Source: Schaalia sp. Marseille-Q2122 (GTDB lineage: Bacteria > Actinomycetota > Actinomycetes > Actinomycetales > Actinomycetaceae). Taken from it: a stretch of 64,000 bases of DNA. The stretch spans positions 124,001 to 188,000 of the forward strand of contig NZ_CAHJXR010000001.1 of the NCBI RefSeq assembly GCF_903645355.1. Direction: 5' to 3'. The translations under genes were made by a program, and so were the position numbers. The notes beneath the pieces are model-generated. The model saw nothing but the letters and a program-made list of their open reading frames with translations, ran no database searches and was not told where the DNA came from. Of this stretch, positions 54,666 through 63,030 are shown in pieces. Within the stretch, counting starts at the first letter, position 1, and each line of letters opens with the position of its first letter.

Positions 54666-55748
54666 ATGGCTGTTGAACCAGATTACATCGTGACAACTGG
54701 TGACTACCTGGCCGAATGGCTCGAAGAAGAAGGTATGAATCAGAGCGAGCTTGCCCGGCGGGCTGGAGTGTCAAAGAAGCACATCAGTGAGCTTGTTGCG
54801 GGAAACTCTGCCCTCAGTCAAGCGGTGGCACTGAATCTTGAAATGGCGACGGGTATTCCTGCACGCATATGGATGGCATACGAAACTCGCTACCAGCAGC
54901 TCTGTGCTCGAAAGCGTAAAGAGCAGGAACTCGCAGCAGAGATTGACATGCTTGATGCTTACCCGCTCGCCTATATGCGCAAGCATGGCATCGTGACAAC
55001 CACCAAGCGGCAAGCTAGTGCTCTTGTTGGCCAGGTCGCTGCATTCTTTCGAACGAGCAGCTTGCGCGCGCATCGAAATACTTGGGAAGCGGAGGCTCTT
55101 GCCTTCCGGAAGAGCGCCCACGCTGACAAGAAGCCAATGGGCTTGGCTGTCTGGCTTCGAGTTGGCGAGATACAGCATGAGCAGGCAGGTCCTCTCCCTC
55201 CCTTCGACCGTGAATGCCTTATGGAAATTCTGCCGCGTATCAGGTCCTACACGCTCGAAGCTCCTGAAGAAGGGATCAAGAAAGCCATCATGGATTGTGA
55301 GCGTGTAGGCGTGCGGGTGTGTCTCACCCCGGCAGTCTCCGGTGTTGGCGTTCATGGGGTGACGCGCTGGGTGAATGGGACGCCTCTGGTACAGCTGTCT
55401 CTGCTGTGGAAAACCGAAGACCAGATGTGGTTTACCCTCATGCATGAACTGGCTCATGTGCTCCTTCATAAGACCACTACGGTCTACCTCGAAGGCAGCA
55501 ACGATAAATGTGAAGCGGAGGCCAATCGCTTCGCGGCAGAGTTCTTCGTGCCCAAAGAGATGAGAGGGCACCTGCCCTCAGGCAGGAATACTGCCGCTAT
55601 TGCTGAACTTGCTGAGCAACTGGAAGTGTCGCCGAGCATCGTGCTGGGGCAGGCGCAGCGTGTCACCAAAGACTACGCATGGGGTAGTGGGCTCAAGCGA
55701 CAACTTCCAGAGATAGCGCCGATTCCCCCAATTCCAGGGCTTGCCTAG
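54666..55748 (+). CDS. HigA-like HTH antitoxin fused to an ImmA/IrrE metallopeptidase domain
   Basis: 360 residues, ATG at 54666 with GAGGAGG upstream. The XRE/HigA HTH spans about 15-65 (MNQSELARRAGVSKKHISELVAG). The C-terminal half is an ImmA/IrrE (COG2856) peptidase with zinc motif HELAH at 260-264 and the following EAEANRFAAEFFVP. Such fusions pair with HigB toxins; the peptidase may cleave a repressor or regulate antitoxin turnover. It ends 13 bp before palindromic repeat copy 2. Confidence 0.88.
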   Translation: MAVEPDYIVTTGDYLAEWLEEEGMNQSELARRAGVSKKHISELVAGNSALSQAVALNLEMATGIPARIWMAYETRYQQLCARKRKEQELAAEIDMLDAYPLAYMRKHGIVTTTKRQASALVGQVAAFFRTSSLRAHRNTWEAEALAFRKSAHADKKPMGLAVWLRVGEIQHEQAGPLPPFDRECLMEILPRIRSYTLEAPEEGIKKAIMDCERVGVRVCLTPAVSGVGVHGVTRWVNGTPLVQLSLLWKTEDQMWFTLMHELAHVLLHKTTTVYLEGSNDKCEAEANRFAAEFFVPKEMRGHLPSGRNTAAIAELAEQLEVSPSIVLGQAQRVTKDYAWGSGLKRQLPEIAPIPPIPGLA

Positions 55749-55761
55749 CAGCCAGCTTCAC

Positions 55762-55828
55762 TTTGGTCGCACCTGGTGGTAAACAGGGCCCGAAAAAGCG
55801 CCGTTTTTTACCACTAGGTGCGACCAAA
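55762..55828. repeat. Palindromic repeat element, copy 2
   Basis: Arms 55762-55783 and 55807-55828 pair over 22 bp with one mismatch; the left arm is identical to copy 1 over 22 bp. The 23-base loop contains CCCGAAAAAGC, as in copy 1. It lies between the convergent ends of the HigA-like gene and the methyltransferase gene. Confidence 0.9.
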
Positions 55829-55852
55829 CTGCTGTGCGGCCGATCCGGGCGG

Positions 55853-56614
55853 CTACTTGTGGGCGTAGAGGCGGAAACGCTTCTGGGTGATGGTCACTTC
55901 TCCGCGCTGGCTAAGCTCCAGCAGTCGCTCTCCGTGGGTGTAGACGTCGAAGTCGGGCACCTCCCAGGGGACGAGCGCCAAGTATGTCACCAGAGCCTCC
56001 ACGTCGGCGAAGGTCGTGGGCCCTGCCCACTCCTGCGCGCAGGTGACAGTCAAGCCCGCAGCCTCACAGTGGCTGACATAGGAGTCCAGCGTGACATTGG
56101 GGTAGGCGAAGTCAACCTCAAACCAGTCGTGTAGCTCTGGGGCGTTGAAACCATCGACCTGCTGAGTGAGCAGCACCCCGTTCTCCGTCAGGATCCTGGC
56201 AGTATCCGCAAAGTCAATCGCCTCGTGGGAGGACATGACGCAGTCGACGCTCGCGTCTGTGAAAGGGCTGCGTGGGTCAGACTCGGGATCGTATTCGTCA
56301 ACCCGAATCCCCCACGGGGCGAGGTTCGCGCGGGCAACGGGAACGTTGGGAGCCCATCCTTCCGTCGCAATAATCTCATTACCCTCAGCTTGCGGGCCAA
56401 GGGTAGAGAGCAGTTCAATGAGGCGTTCACCTCCACCTGTCCCCAGATCGACAATTCTTTTCCCCGATCGCATGGCGGCAAGACAGTCGGCCCGGAAATC
56501 CCAGGTCGGCTCAGACTCGTGGATACGCCCTCGCAGGACGGAAAAATCCCAGCCCTCCATCTGGGTTGAAGCATGAAGTACGGCAAGTGCCTGAAGGGTG
56601 GGTGATTGCTGCAT
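55853..56614 (-). CDS. Class I SAM-dependent methyltransferase, substrate unknown
   Basis: 253 residues, ATG with GAGGAG 5 bases upstream. Rossmann-type SAM site IVDLGTGGGERLIELL near residue 54. An acidic motif SVDCVMSSHEAIDF follows, corresponding to motif IV. It lacks DPPY-type DNA-methylase motifs, so a small molecule, RNA or protein substrate is more likely. It sits between repeat copies 2 and 3, divergent from the pilin gene, with no functional partner. Confidence 0.78.
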   Translation of the reverse strand: MQQSPTLQALAVLHASTQMEGWDFSVLRGRIHESEPTWDFRADCLAAMRSGKRIVDLGTGGGERLIELLSTLGPQAEGNEIIATEGWAPNVPVARANLAPWGIRVDEYDPESDPRSPFTDASVDCVMSSHEAIDFADTARILTENGVLLTQQVDGFNAPELHDWFEVDFAYPNVTLDSYVSHCEAAGLTVTCAQEWAGPTTFADVEALVTYLALVPWEVPDFDVYTHGERLLELSQRGEVTITQKRFRLYAHK

Positions 56615-56876
56615 GGTTACTCCTCGTAGTCGGGCGCTCTCGGACGGAGCCTTGCGTGAATATAGCCTACGAAGGGTGCCTCATGCGAGTAGAGCGGCAG
56701 ATGAAATACGCACCAGACGCTTAAAATCCGCAATAAAACCACCTATTTGAATGGGTAAAAGTGCATCATTAGAAATAGATGAATTTGTTTCATTGATACC
56801 CCATGGGTTTAATATGGGAATATCCCCAAATAATACACAGTGTGGCGCCCTCGTGGCGCCAGCGAAAGGAACCGGC
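56615..56876 (+). promoter_or_regulatory. AT-rich upstream region of the pilin gene
   Basis: From about 56700 to 56850 the sequence is far more AT-rich than the genome around it, with tracts such as TTAAAATCCGCAATAAAACC. It also has a GGCGCC-containing inverted repeat (GTGGCGCCCTCGTGGCGCC, 56842-56860) close to the gene. It probably carries the pilin promoter and regulator sites, but no single -35/-10 pair stands out. Confidence 0.4.
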
Positions 56877-58613
56877 ATGCGTGCCACAGTCCTCTCCCGC
56901 AGAAAGCGCCTCGCAGCATTTAGTGCAACATGCGCGATCGCCCTATCAGGCGCGATCATCACACAAAGCGCACACGCAGACGCAGGAACACCCGACGTCG
57001 GAAATATCGACACCAACACCAAGGGCACCTTCACCCTCCACAAACGTGAATCAGGCTCCATGTCCGGCCCCGGACAACTCGGAAACATCGCACAAGCCTC
57101 CACGGGAGGCACCCCCGTCCCCGGCGTCACCTTCACCTACTATCCGATCACCGGACTCGACCTCAAAACCTCCGAAGCCTGGCAACACCTCGACAACCTC
57201 GCTGACATTCGGACCGGCTGTGCCGCAGCACAAGCAGAGGAGCAAAACCTCCGCCAGGTCGGAGGCCACGCCCTCGGCCCAGGCCACGAAATGACACCAA
57301 CCGGCCCCGAAGGCGACACCGTCTCACCCCAACTCCCTGTCGGCGCCTACCTCGTGTGCGAAACGGGCACGCCCACCAGCGTCAAGCGCGCCGCTCAGCC
57401 CTTCGTCGTGACCATCCCAACCCCACTGCCGAAGAACCAAGGCTGGACCTACAACGTCCACGCCTACCCCAAGAACACCGTCATCCAAACGCCCACCAAA
57501 ACCGCTGCCCTGGATGTGACGAAGTCGGGCGTGGGTACGAAGCACCAGGTGACCTTCACTATCGCAGCGAAGATCCCCCAGCTCGCCCGGGCAGTCCCCA
57601 AGGTCAGTAACGAACAAGAACTCTTCACCTACTTCGTCATCGGTGATTCCCTCATCAAGGAATACAGCGACGGCGTCATTGAAAAGGTCGAGTTCGCCGA
57701 CGACGCCAATGGCCTCAATGCCACAGCCATTGAAAACCCTGCGAGGAACTACACCATCCAGGATTCGACCAATCAGCCGCAGGAATTCAAGCACTGGCTG
57801 AACGTCACCTTCACTTTCCCCGGTAGGGAACTCCTGCTCAAGAAGGCCAATAAGTACGTCATCGTCACGATCAAAGCCACCGCCAACGCCGTGGGCGACA
57901 CAGGTCACCTGGACAACACCGGGTACCTGATCGTCGACACCGACATGCAAAGCACGGACGGTCCGCCGATGGAGCCCCGCAATCCTGAATACTTCCCGCC
58001 ACAACACCCTGGCGAAGCTCCAACGCGCAAGAATCAGAACGGTCCTAGCCCCATCACGCCCACCAATAAGGCCGTCACCACGTGGGGACAGGCGAAGCTG
58101 AAGAAGCACTCCACTGATCCGTCTGAGACTCCGCTCAAGGACGCCGTCTTCCAGATCCACCTGGCAGAAAAGCAGGATGATCCCACCTGCCCCTCCAACG
58201 AGATCTCAACTGCGCACCCGGATGCGATCAGCGTCAACGGCAAGACGGAGTTCACCTCGAATAACGAGGGCGTCGTCACCGTGCCAGGCCTCGCTGTCGG
58301 CGCAGGTCAGGGCGTGGGTGACGCTCAGCCAACGGCGGAGCCCGCCTACCGCTGCTACGTCTTCGTAGAAAAGACCCCGCCCCTGGGCTACGTCCTACCT
58401 GAGGGGAAGAAACGGCAGGTCGCCGTGTCCGTCACCCCCGGCCAGGTTGCTGCCCCAACCGTTACCATGCCGAATGCGCCGGTGTCAGTACCTGAGCTGC
58501 CTATCACCGGTGCTTCAGGGACCGTGCTCGCGACGATTCTGGGCTCCTCGCTGCTGCTCGCAGCTGTAGGATCGGCTCTGCTTCGCCGACGTGAGGCGGC
58601 GGTCAATGAGTGA
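56877..58613 (+). CDS. Sortase-anchored fimbrial shaft pilin (SpaA/FimA-like), LPITG
   Basis: 578 residues, ATG at 56877 with AAAGGA about 6 bases upstream; an open frame continues 42 codons upstream but without signal-peptide logic. Signal peptide 1-34 (cleavage after AHA). Pilin motif WTYNVHAYPK at 190-199 supplies the Lys for pilus polymerisation. An E-box-like VEKTPPLGY lies near residue 500 and the sorting signal LPITG at 541-545 is followed by a membrane helix and RRR tail. It resembles Actinomyces type 2 fimbrial shaft proteins. No sortase C or tip pilin gene is adjacent. Confidence 0.9.
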   Translation: MRATVLSRRKRLAAFSATCAIALSGAIITQSAHADAGTPDVGNIDTNTKGTFTLHKRESGSMSGPGQLGNIAQASTGGTPVPGVTFTYYPITGLDLKTSEAWQHLDNLADIRTGCAAAQAEEQNLRQVGGHALGPGHEMTPTGPEGDTVSPQLPVGAYLVCETGTPTSVKRAAQPFVVTIPTPLPKNQGWTYNVHAYPKNTVIQTPTKTAALDVTKSGVGTKHQVTFTIAAKIPQLARAVPKVSNEQELFTYFVIGDSLIKEYSDGVIEKVEFADDANGLNATAIENPARNYTIQDSTNQPQEFKHWLNVTFTFPGRELLLKKANKYVIVTIKATANAVGDTGHLDNTGYLIVDTDMQSTDGPPMEPRNPEYFPPQHPGEAPTRKNQNGPSPITPTNKAVTTWGQAKLKKHSTDPSETPLKDAVFQIHLAEKQDDPTCPSNEISTAHPDAISVNGKTEFTSNNEGVVTVPGLAVGAGQGVGDAQPTAEPAYRCYVFVEKTPPLGYVLPEGKKRQVAVSVTPGQVAAPTVTMPNAPVSVPELPITGASGTVLATILGSSLLLAAVGSALLRRREAAVNE

Positions 58614-58647
58614 GTGAGCGTGTCCCTTCAGGAAGTTGGCTCACCGA

Positions 58648-58705
58648 GGTCGCACCTGGTGGTAAAAGAGCGCGAAAAGCCTCGATTTTCCCACCAGGTG
58701 CGACC
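58648..58705. repeat. Palindromic repeat element, copy 3
   Basis: Arms 58648-58667 and 58686-58705 pair over 20 bp with one mismatch; the left arm equals copy 1 over 20 bp. The 18-base loop has CGCGAAAAGC, a shorter form of the shared loop. ATTTTTCC follows, so it could terminate pilin transcription. Confidence 0.88.
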
Positions 58706-58826
58706 ATTTTTCCACCAGCTGTCACAGCACGCGCTGGCCGCGCAATACCGACACCCCAACGGCCTATTTGTCCACATCACGAAACCCGCTCACATCAGGA
58801 CTGTGACCTGGCCTACGGTAAACAGC

Positions 58827-58868
58827 ATGCATTCGCGGACACTGCTTAGCTGCCGCGGCGAGGCCTGA
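58827..58868 (+). CDS. Putative leader peptide of leuA
   Basis: 13 codons, MHSRTLLSCRGEA, then TGA. Two adjacent Leu codons (CTG CTT) lie just before the first arm of a strong hairpin. A -10-like TACGGT (58814-58819) sits 7 bases before the ATG, so the transcript could be leaderless. Leucine-rich leader peptides control leuA by attenuation in several actinobacteria. Only two Leu codons is modest, so this is tentative. Confidence 0.45.
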   Translation: MHSRTLLSCRGEA

Positions 58869-58919
58869 CCAGGCTGACCCCCTCGCCGCGGAGTTCCTGC
58901 TGCGCACCTGAACGCAGCA
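58853..58919 (+). promoter_or_regulatory. Candidate leuA attenuator hairpins
   Basis: An 11-bp GC stem CCGCGGCGAGG (58853-58863) with CCTCGCCGCGG (58881-58891) starts inside the leader open frame. A second hairpin, TGCTGCG (58898-58904) with CGCAGCA (58913-58919), follows. No U-run is seen, so the mechanism, if real, may act on translation or through Rho. Confidence 0.4.
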
Positions 58920-59112
58920 CACGTCAAGCCCTCCGCACCGTCCTAAGCGACAATCCACGCAGACACCGCTGGCGCCCCTTCCGCCCAGGTACCACGCTCC
59001 GACCGGCCCGCACCGCTCCGACTGGACCCAACCAGCCGCCACACACGGCCCGCAGTGCAGCACCCGAAGCGCAGGACTACAGGTAGAAGGCCCGCACGAG
59101 ATGAGGATTCCA

Positions 59113-60873
59113 ATGCAGACCACCTCCCACATCCCCACGCCCCCAGCCTCAGGCATGCCCGTCGGCAAATACCGCGCCTTCCTCGACACCAACCCCGTCG
59201 ACCTGCCCGACCGCACCTGGCCCACCCGCCGCATCACCCGGGCGCCTCGCTGGATGAGCACCGACCTGCGTGACGGCAACCAATCCCTTATCGAACCCAT
59301 GGACCCGACGCGCAAACGCCGCATGTTCGACCTGCTGGTGAGCATGGGATATAAGGAAATTGAGATCGGCTTCCCCGCCGCCTCCCAAACCGACTACGAC
59401 TTCGTGCGCTCCCTCGTCGATGACGACGCTGTCCCTGAGGATGTCACCCTCTCTGTCCTCACTCAGTCGCGCCCCGAACTCATCGAACGCACTGTGGACG
59501 CTCTCGTTGGCCTGCCGCGCGCCACCGTCCACCTCTACAACGCGACCTCACCCCTCTTCCGCCAACTCGTCTTCCGCAACGACAAGCCCCAAACCGTTGA
59601 ACTCGCGGTGTCCGGAACCCGCGAGGTCATCGCCCAGGCAGAAAAACGACTGCCCGAAGACACGATCTTCGGCTTCGAATACTCCCCGGAGATTTTCGTC
59701 GACACCGAACTTGATTTCGCCCTGGAAGTCTGCGAATCCGTCATGGACATCTGGCAGCCCGAGGACGGCCGCGAAATCATCCTCAACCTGCCAGCCACCA
59801 TCGAACGCGCCACCCCGAATGTGTACGCCGACCAGATCGAGTACATGAGCCGTAACCTCTCACGGCGCGAACACATTGCCCTGTCCGTCCACCCTCACAA
59901 CGATCGTGGAACGGGTGTGGCCGCAGCAGAGCTGGCCCTCCTCGCAGGCGCCGACCGTGTTGAGGGCTGCCTGCTGGGCCAAGGCGAACGCACCGGCAAT
60001 GTCGACCTCGTCACCCTGGGCCTGAATCTCTTCACCCAGGGTGTCGACCCGGGCATCGACTTTTCCAACCTCGACGAGGTGCGCCGCGTCGTCGAATACT
60101 GCACCTCTATGCCCACCCCGCCGCGCGCACCCTACGTTGGTGAGCTCGTCTACACCTCCTTCTCCGGCTCCCACCAGGACGCCATCAAGAAGGGATTTAG
60201 CGCGCGCAAGGCCAAGGTCGCCGAGGCTGGCAGTGAAGACGCCGTCGTGTGGGAACTGCCCTACCTGCCCATCGACCCTCACGACGTGGGCCGCTCCTAC
60301 GAGGCCGTCGTGCGCGTCAATTCCCAGTCGGGCAAGGGTGGTATCGCCTACCTCATGTCCTCGTGCCACAACCTCGAATTGCCGCGGCGCCTACAGATCG
60401 AATTCTCCCGCGTGGTGCAGCGCCACACCGACACCTACGGTGGGGAAATCGACGCCGACTCCCTGTGGGCGATCTTCGCCGCAGAATACCTGCCCACCGC
60501 AGCCCTCAACGCCAGCGGCGACATGGCCCCCTGGGGCCGCTTTGAGCTGGTCAAGGCCAAGATCACCTCGGGTGAGGACGACCGGGTATTCCTCGAAGCA
60601 ACTCTGCTGGACAACGGCCAAGAATGCGTCATCACCGGCGAGGGCGGCGGCCCCATCGAAGCCTTCGTCAACGGCCTGCGCAGCCTGGATGTTGACCTGC
60701 GGATCCTTGACTACTCCGAGCACGCCATGAGCCAAGGCGGCGACGCCCACGCAGCTGCCTACGTCGAGGCCGCCGTGGAAGGCCAGGTCGTGTGGGGTGT
60801 GGGCATGTCCTCGTCCATTACGCGCGCCACCTACCGGGCGGTCCTCTCGGCCGTCAATCGTGCTCTGCGCTAG
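59113..60873 (+). CDS. leuA: 2-isopropylmalate synthase
   Basis: 586 residues. The ATG at 59113 has AGGA 5 bases upstream; an ATG 4 codons earlier is less well placed. It condenses acetyl-CoA with 2-oxoisovalerate, the first step of leucine synthesis. The catalytic barrel has DLRDGNQSL near residue 53 and HPHNDRGTGVAAAELALLAGADRVEG. The C-terminal LeuA regulatory domain (leucine feedback) ends the protein. Length is that of the long actinobacterial LeuA. recO follows 23 bp later. Confidence 0.96.
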   Translation: MQTTSHIPTPPASGMPVGKYRAFLDTNPVDLPDRTWPTRRITRAPRWMSTDLRDGNQSLIEPMDPTRKRRMFDLLVSMGYKEIEIGFPAASQTDYDFVRSLVDDDAVPEDVTLSVLTQSRPELIERTVDALVGLPRATVHLYNATSPLFRQLVFRNDKPQTVELAVSGTREVIAQAEKRLPEDTIFGFEYSPEIFVDTELDFALEVCESVMDIWQPEDGREIILNLPATIERATPNVYADQIEYMSRNLSRREHIALSVHPHNDRGTGVAAAELALLAGADRVEGCLLGQGERTGNVDLVTLGLNLFTQGVDPGIDFSNLDEVRRVVEYCTSMPTPPRAPYVGELVYTSFSGSHQDAIKKGFSARKAKVAEAGSEDAVVWELPYLPIDPHDVGRSYEAVVRVNSQSGKGGIAYLMSSCHNLELPRRLQIEFSRVVQRHTDTYGGEIDADSLWAIFAAEYLPTAALNASGDMAPWGRFELVKAKITSGEDDRVFLEATLLDNGQECVITGEGGGPIEAFVNGLRSLDVDLRILDYSEHAMSQGGDAHAAAYVEAAVEGQVVWGVGMSSSITRATYRAVLSAVNRALR

Positions 60874-60896
60874 GGACCTGCGCTAGATTAAGGGGC

Positions 60897-61640
60897 GTGA
60901 CCCGTTCCTACCGTGACGAAGCGATCGTCCTCCAAACCCACAAGCTGGGGGAGGCCGATCGCATCATCACACTTCTCACCCGAGAACACGGGCAGGTGCG
61001 CGCCGTCGCCAAGGGCGTGCGCAAGACAACCTCGCGTTTTGGCGCCCACCTGGAGCCCTTCGGCGTGGTCGACGTCCTGCTGCACAAGGGGCGCAGCCTG
61101 GACATTGTCACCCAGGTGAGCACGATCGCCGCCCACGGGCGGGCCTTGGCAGTCGACTACGAGCTTTTCACCAATGCCTCCGTGATGGTGGAAAGCGCCC
61201 AGCGTCTCACCGCCGACTCCCAGGACGGCGCCCACGCCCAATACCTGCTGCTCATGGGCGCCCTGCATGCCCTGGCACACCGCCGCCACGACCCGACGTT
61301 GACCCTCAACTCCTACCTGCTGCGCGCCCTCGCGATCGCGGGGTGGGCGCCCTCGTGCTTCGATTGCGCCTCCTGCGGCGCGGAGGGCCCCCACAGTGCC
61401 TTTTCGATTCCCGAGGGCGGCGCCGTGTGCGATATCTGCCGACCGGCGGGGGCGGCCGCGCCCTCCCCGGATGCGATGAAGCTCCTGGGGGACCTGCTCT
61501 CGGGCGACTGGGCGGGCGCCGACGCCGCTGAAGGCTACGCGCGCGGCGAGGTCGCCCAACTCGTCACCGCCTACACCCAATGGCACCTGGAGCGGCGCCT
61601 GCGCTCCCTGCAACTCCTGGAGAGGACCCGATTCGCATGA
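60897..61640 (+). CDS. recO: DNA repair protein RecO
   Basis: 247 residues, GTG at 60897 with AAGGGGC upstream. N-terminal OB fold (RDEAIVLQTHKLGEADRIITLLTREHG) and a C-terminal helical domain with a zinc ribbon: CASC about residue 160 and CDIC about residue 185. RecO loads RecA onto SSB-coated DNA with RecR. Its TGA overlaps the uppS ATG. The leuA-recO-uppS order is conserved. Confidence 0.95.
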   Translation: MTRSYRDEAIVLQTHKLGEADRIITLLTREHGQVRAVAKGVRKTTSRFGAHLEPFGVVDVLLHKGRSLDIVTQVSTIAAHGRALAVDYELFTNASVMVESAQRLTADSQDGAHAQYLLLMGALHALAHRRHDPTLTLNSYLLRALAIAGWAPSCFDCASCGAEGPHSAFSIPEGGAVCDICRPAGAAAPSPDAMKLLGDLLSGDWAGADAAEGYARGEVAQLVTAYTQWHLERRLRSLQLLERTRFA

Positions 61641-62446
61641 CACACCTGACCCCCATGGATCGCGCCCCCCAAGACCGCAGCGCACCCGTTGCAGGGCCGG
61701 GGCAGTGGCACGCGCCCTGCCCAAGCTTTAGTGCCGGCGAGGTGCCTGCCCACGTCGCCCTCGTCATGGATGGCAATGGCCGCTGGGCGAACTCCCGTGG
61801 CCTGACCCGCACGGAAGGCCACCGGGCGGGGGAGTATGCGCTGATGGACACCATTGCCGGTGCTATTGACGCAGGCGTGCGCTACCTGTCCGTCTACACC
61901 TTCTCCACGGAAAACTGGAAGCGCTCGCCGGCTGAAATCAGCTTCATTATGAACTACGCCTCCGACGTCCTGGCCCGCCGCACCGGCCAGCTCAACGAGT
62001 GGGGCGTGCGCGTGCGCTGGTCGGGACGTGAGCCGCGACTGTGGAAGAGCGTCATCCGCGCCCTTGGCGAGGCCGGTGAGGTCACGAAGAACAACACCAC
62101 CTTGGACCTGGTCATGTGCGTGAACTACGGGGGGCGGGCAGAGATTGCCGACGCCGCCCGCAAGATTGCCGCCGAGGCCGCCGCCGGGCGCCTCTCACCC
62201 CGAGGCGTGACGGAAAAATCCTTCGCCCGCCACCTGTACCTGCCAGACGTGCCCGACGTGGACCTCATGATCCGCACCTCCGGGGAACAACGGATCTCCA
62301 ACTACCTGCTGTGGCAGTTGGCCTACGCGGAAATGATGTTCGTTGACACTCCCTGGCCTGCTTTCGACCGTGAGGCCCTGTGGGATTGCCTGCTGGCCTA
62401 CGCGGGGCGTGACCGCCGCTTTGGCGGGGCGATCGACAAGATCTAA
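61637..62446 (+). CDS. uppS: Isoprenyl (polyprenyl) diphosphate synthase, UppS type
   Basis: 269 residues, ATG overlapping the recO stop (ATGA). Cis-prenyltransferase motifs: ALVMDGNGRWANSRGL near residue 40, YTFSTENWKRS near 93, and the C-terminal DLMIRTSGEQRISNYLLWQLAYAEMMFVDTPWP. It makes the polyprenyl diphosphate lipid carrier for peptidoglycan and wall glycans. The extra ~35 N-terminal residues are poorly conserved. Confidence 0.95.
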   Translation: MTHLTPMDRAPQDRSAPVAGPGQWHAPCPSFSAGEVPAHVALVMDGNGRWANSRGLTRTEGHRAGEYALMDTIAGAIDAGVRYLSVYTFSTENWKRSPAEISFIMNYASDVLARRTGQLNEWGVRVRWSGREPRLWKSVIRALGEAGEVTKNNTTLDLVMCVNYGGRAEIADAARKIAAEAAAGRLSPRGVTEKSFARHLYLPDVPDVDLMIRTSGEQRISNYLLWQLAYAEMMFVDTPWPAFDREALWDCLLAYAGRDRRFGGAIDKI

Positions 62447-62472
62447 AACGCGCGGAAACGTTGCAGCGAACC

Positions 62473-63030
62473 TTAGCCGACCAGCACCTCGTCCTCGACA
62501 GTGACAGTCTCTCCGTCACGAACGTTCATCGGGCACTTGGACTGCTCGCGGCGGCGACGCAGGTAGTAGGTCAGGCCAGCGACCACGAACAATCCCGCCA
62601 TGGCCAGCCAGGCAATGGGGTTACCAGCGATGGTGCCAATGGCCGCCAGCCACAGGGCCAGCAGGCCCAGAGCGTACAGGCCAGCCCACACGATGCAACC
62701 GGGAATCATCGCCAGGGTGTAGGTGCGCCACTTCATGCGCACCAGGCCAGCACCAGCATTGACAGCGGTCTGCACGCCAACGGTGAGGAAGCACAGGGGA
62801 ATGATGATGAGACCCCACTTTTCGAGCATGCGGGCGCCTCGGCGGGGGACAGGCCCGTCGAACCAGCGGGCAAGGGCGCCGCGGAGGCCGTCAGCGTTCT
62901 CCCCAGCCAGCACGCCAGCGGCGGCAGCACGGCCCAACCAGTAGGTGCCCTGAGCGCGGCAGAAGATGACGAATAGAAGGAAGGCGTACAGCAGGGGGCC
63001 TGAGGAGGCCCATTCGGGGATTCCACTCAT
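62473..63030 (-). CDS. DedA/SNARE-associated family membrane protein
   Basis: 185 residues, ATG at 63030 overlapping the zur stop by 4 bp. About four or five membrane helices; the stretch LCFLTVGVQTAVNAGAGLVRMKWRTYTLAMIPG matches the DedA core, where related proteins transport undecaprenyl phosphate or act in membrane homeostasis. The C-terminal ~30 residues are acidic and cytoplasmic. Convergent with uppS. The coupling to zur may only be positional. Confidence 0.75.
   Translation of the reverse strand: MSGIPEWASSGPLLYAFLLFVIFCRAQGTYWLGRAAAAGVLAGENADGLRGALARWFDGPVPRRGARMLEKWGLIIIPLCFLTVGVQTAVNAGAGLVRMKWRTYTLAMIPGCIVWAGLYALGLLALWLAAIGTIAGNPIAWLAMAGLFVVAGLTYYLRRRREQSKCPMNVRDGETVTVEDEVLVG

Larger units (their letters stand above)
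58614..59112. other. Intergenic region between the pilin gene and leuA
   Basis: It holds palindromic repeat copy 3, a short leader open frame with a strong hairpin (58827-58919) and about 190 bp of pyrimidine-rich sequence without further recognised features. Confidence 0.5.

Noticed and set aside
56751-56876. In-frame upstream extension of the pilin gene by 42 codons
   Set aside because: It would place a charged tail before the signal peptide; the ATG at 56877 has AAAGGA and gives a normal signal sequence.
45300-58700. Prophage or integrative element
   Set aside because: No integrase, transposase, phage structural gene or tRNA target was seen; only the palindromic repeats mark boundaries.
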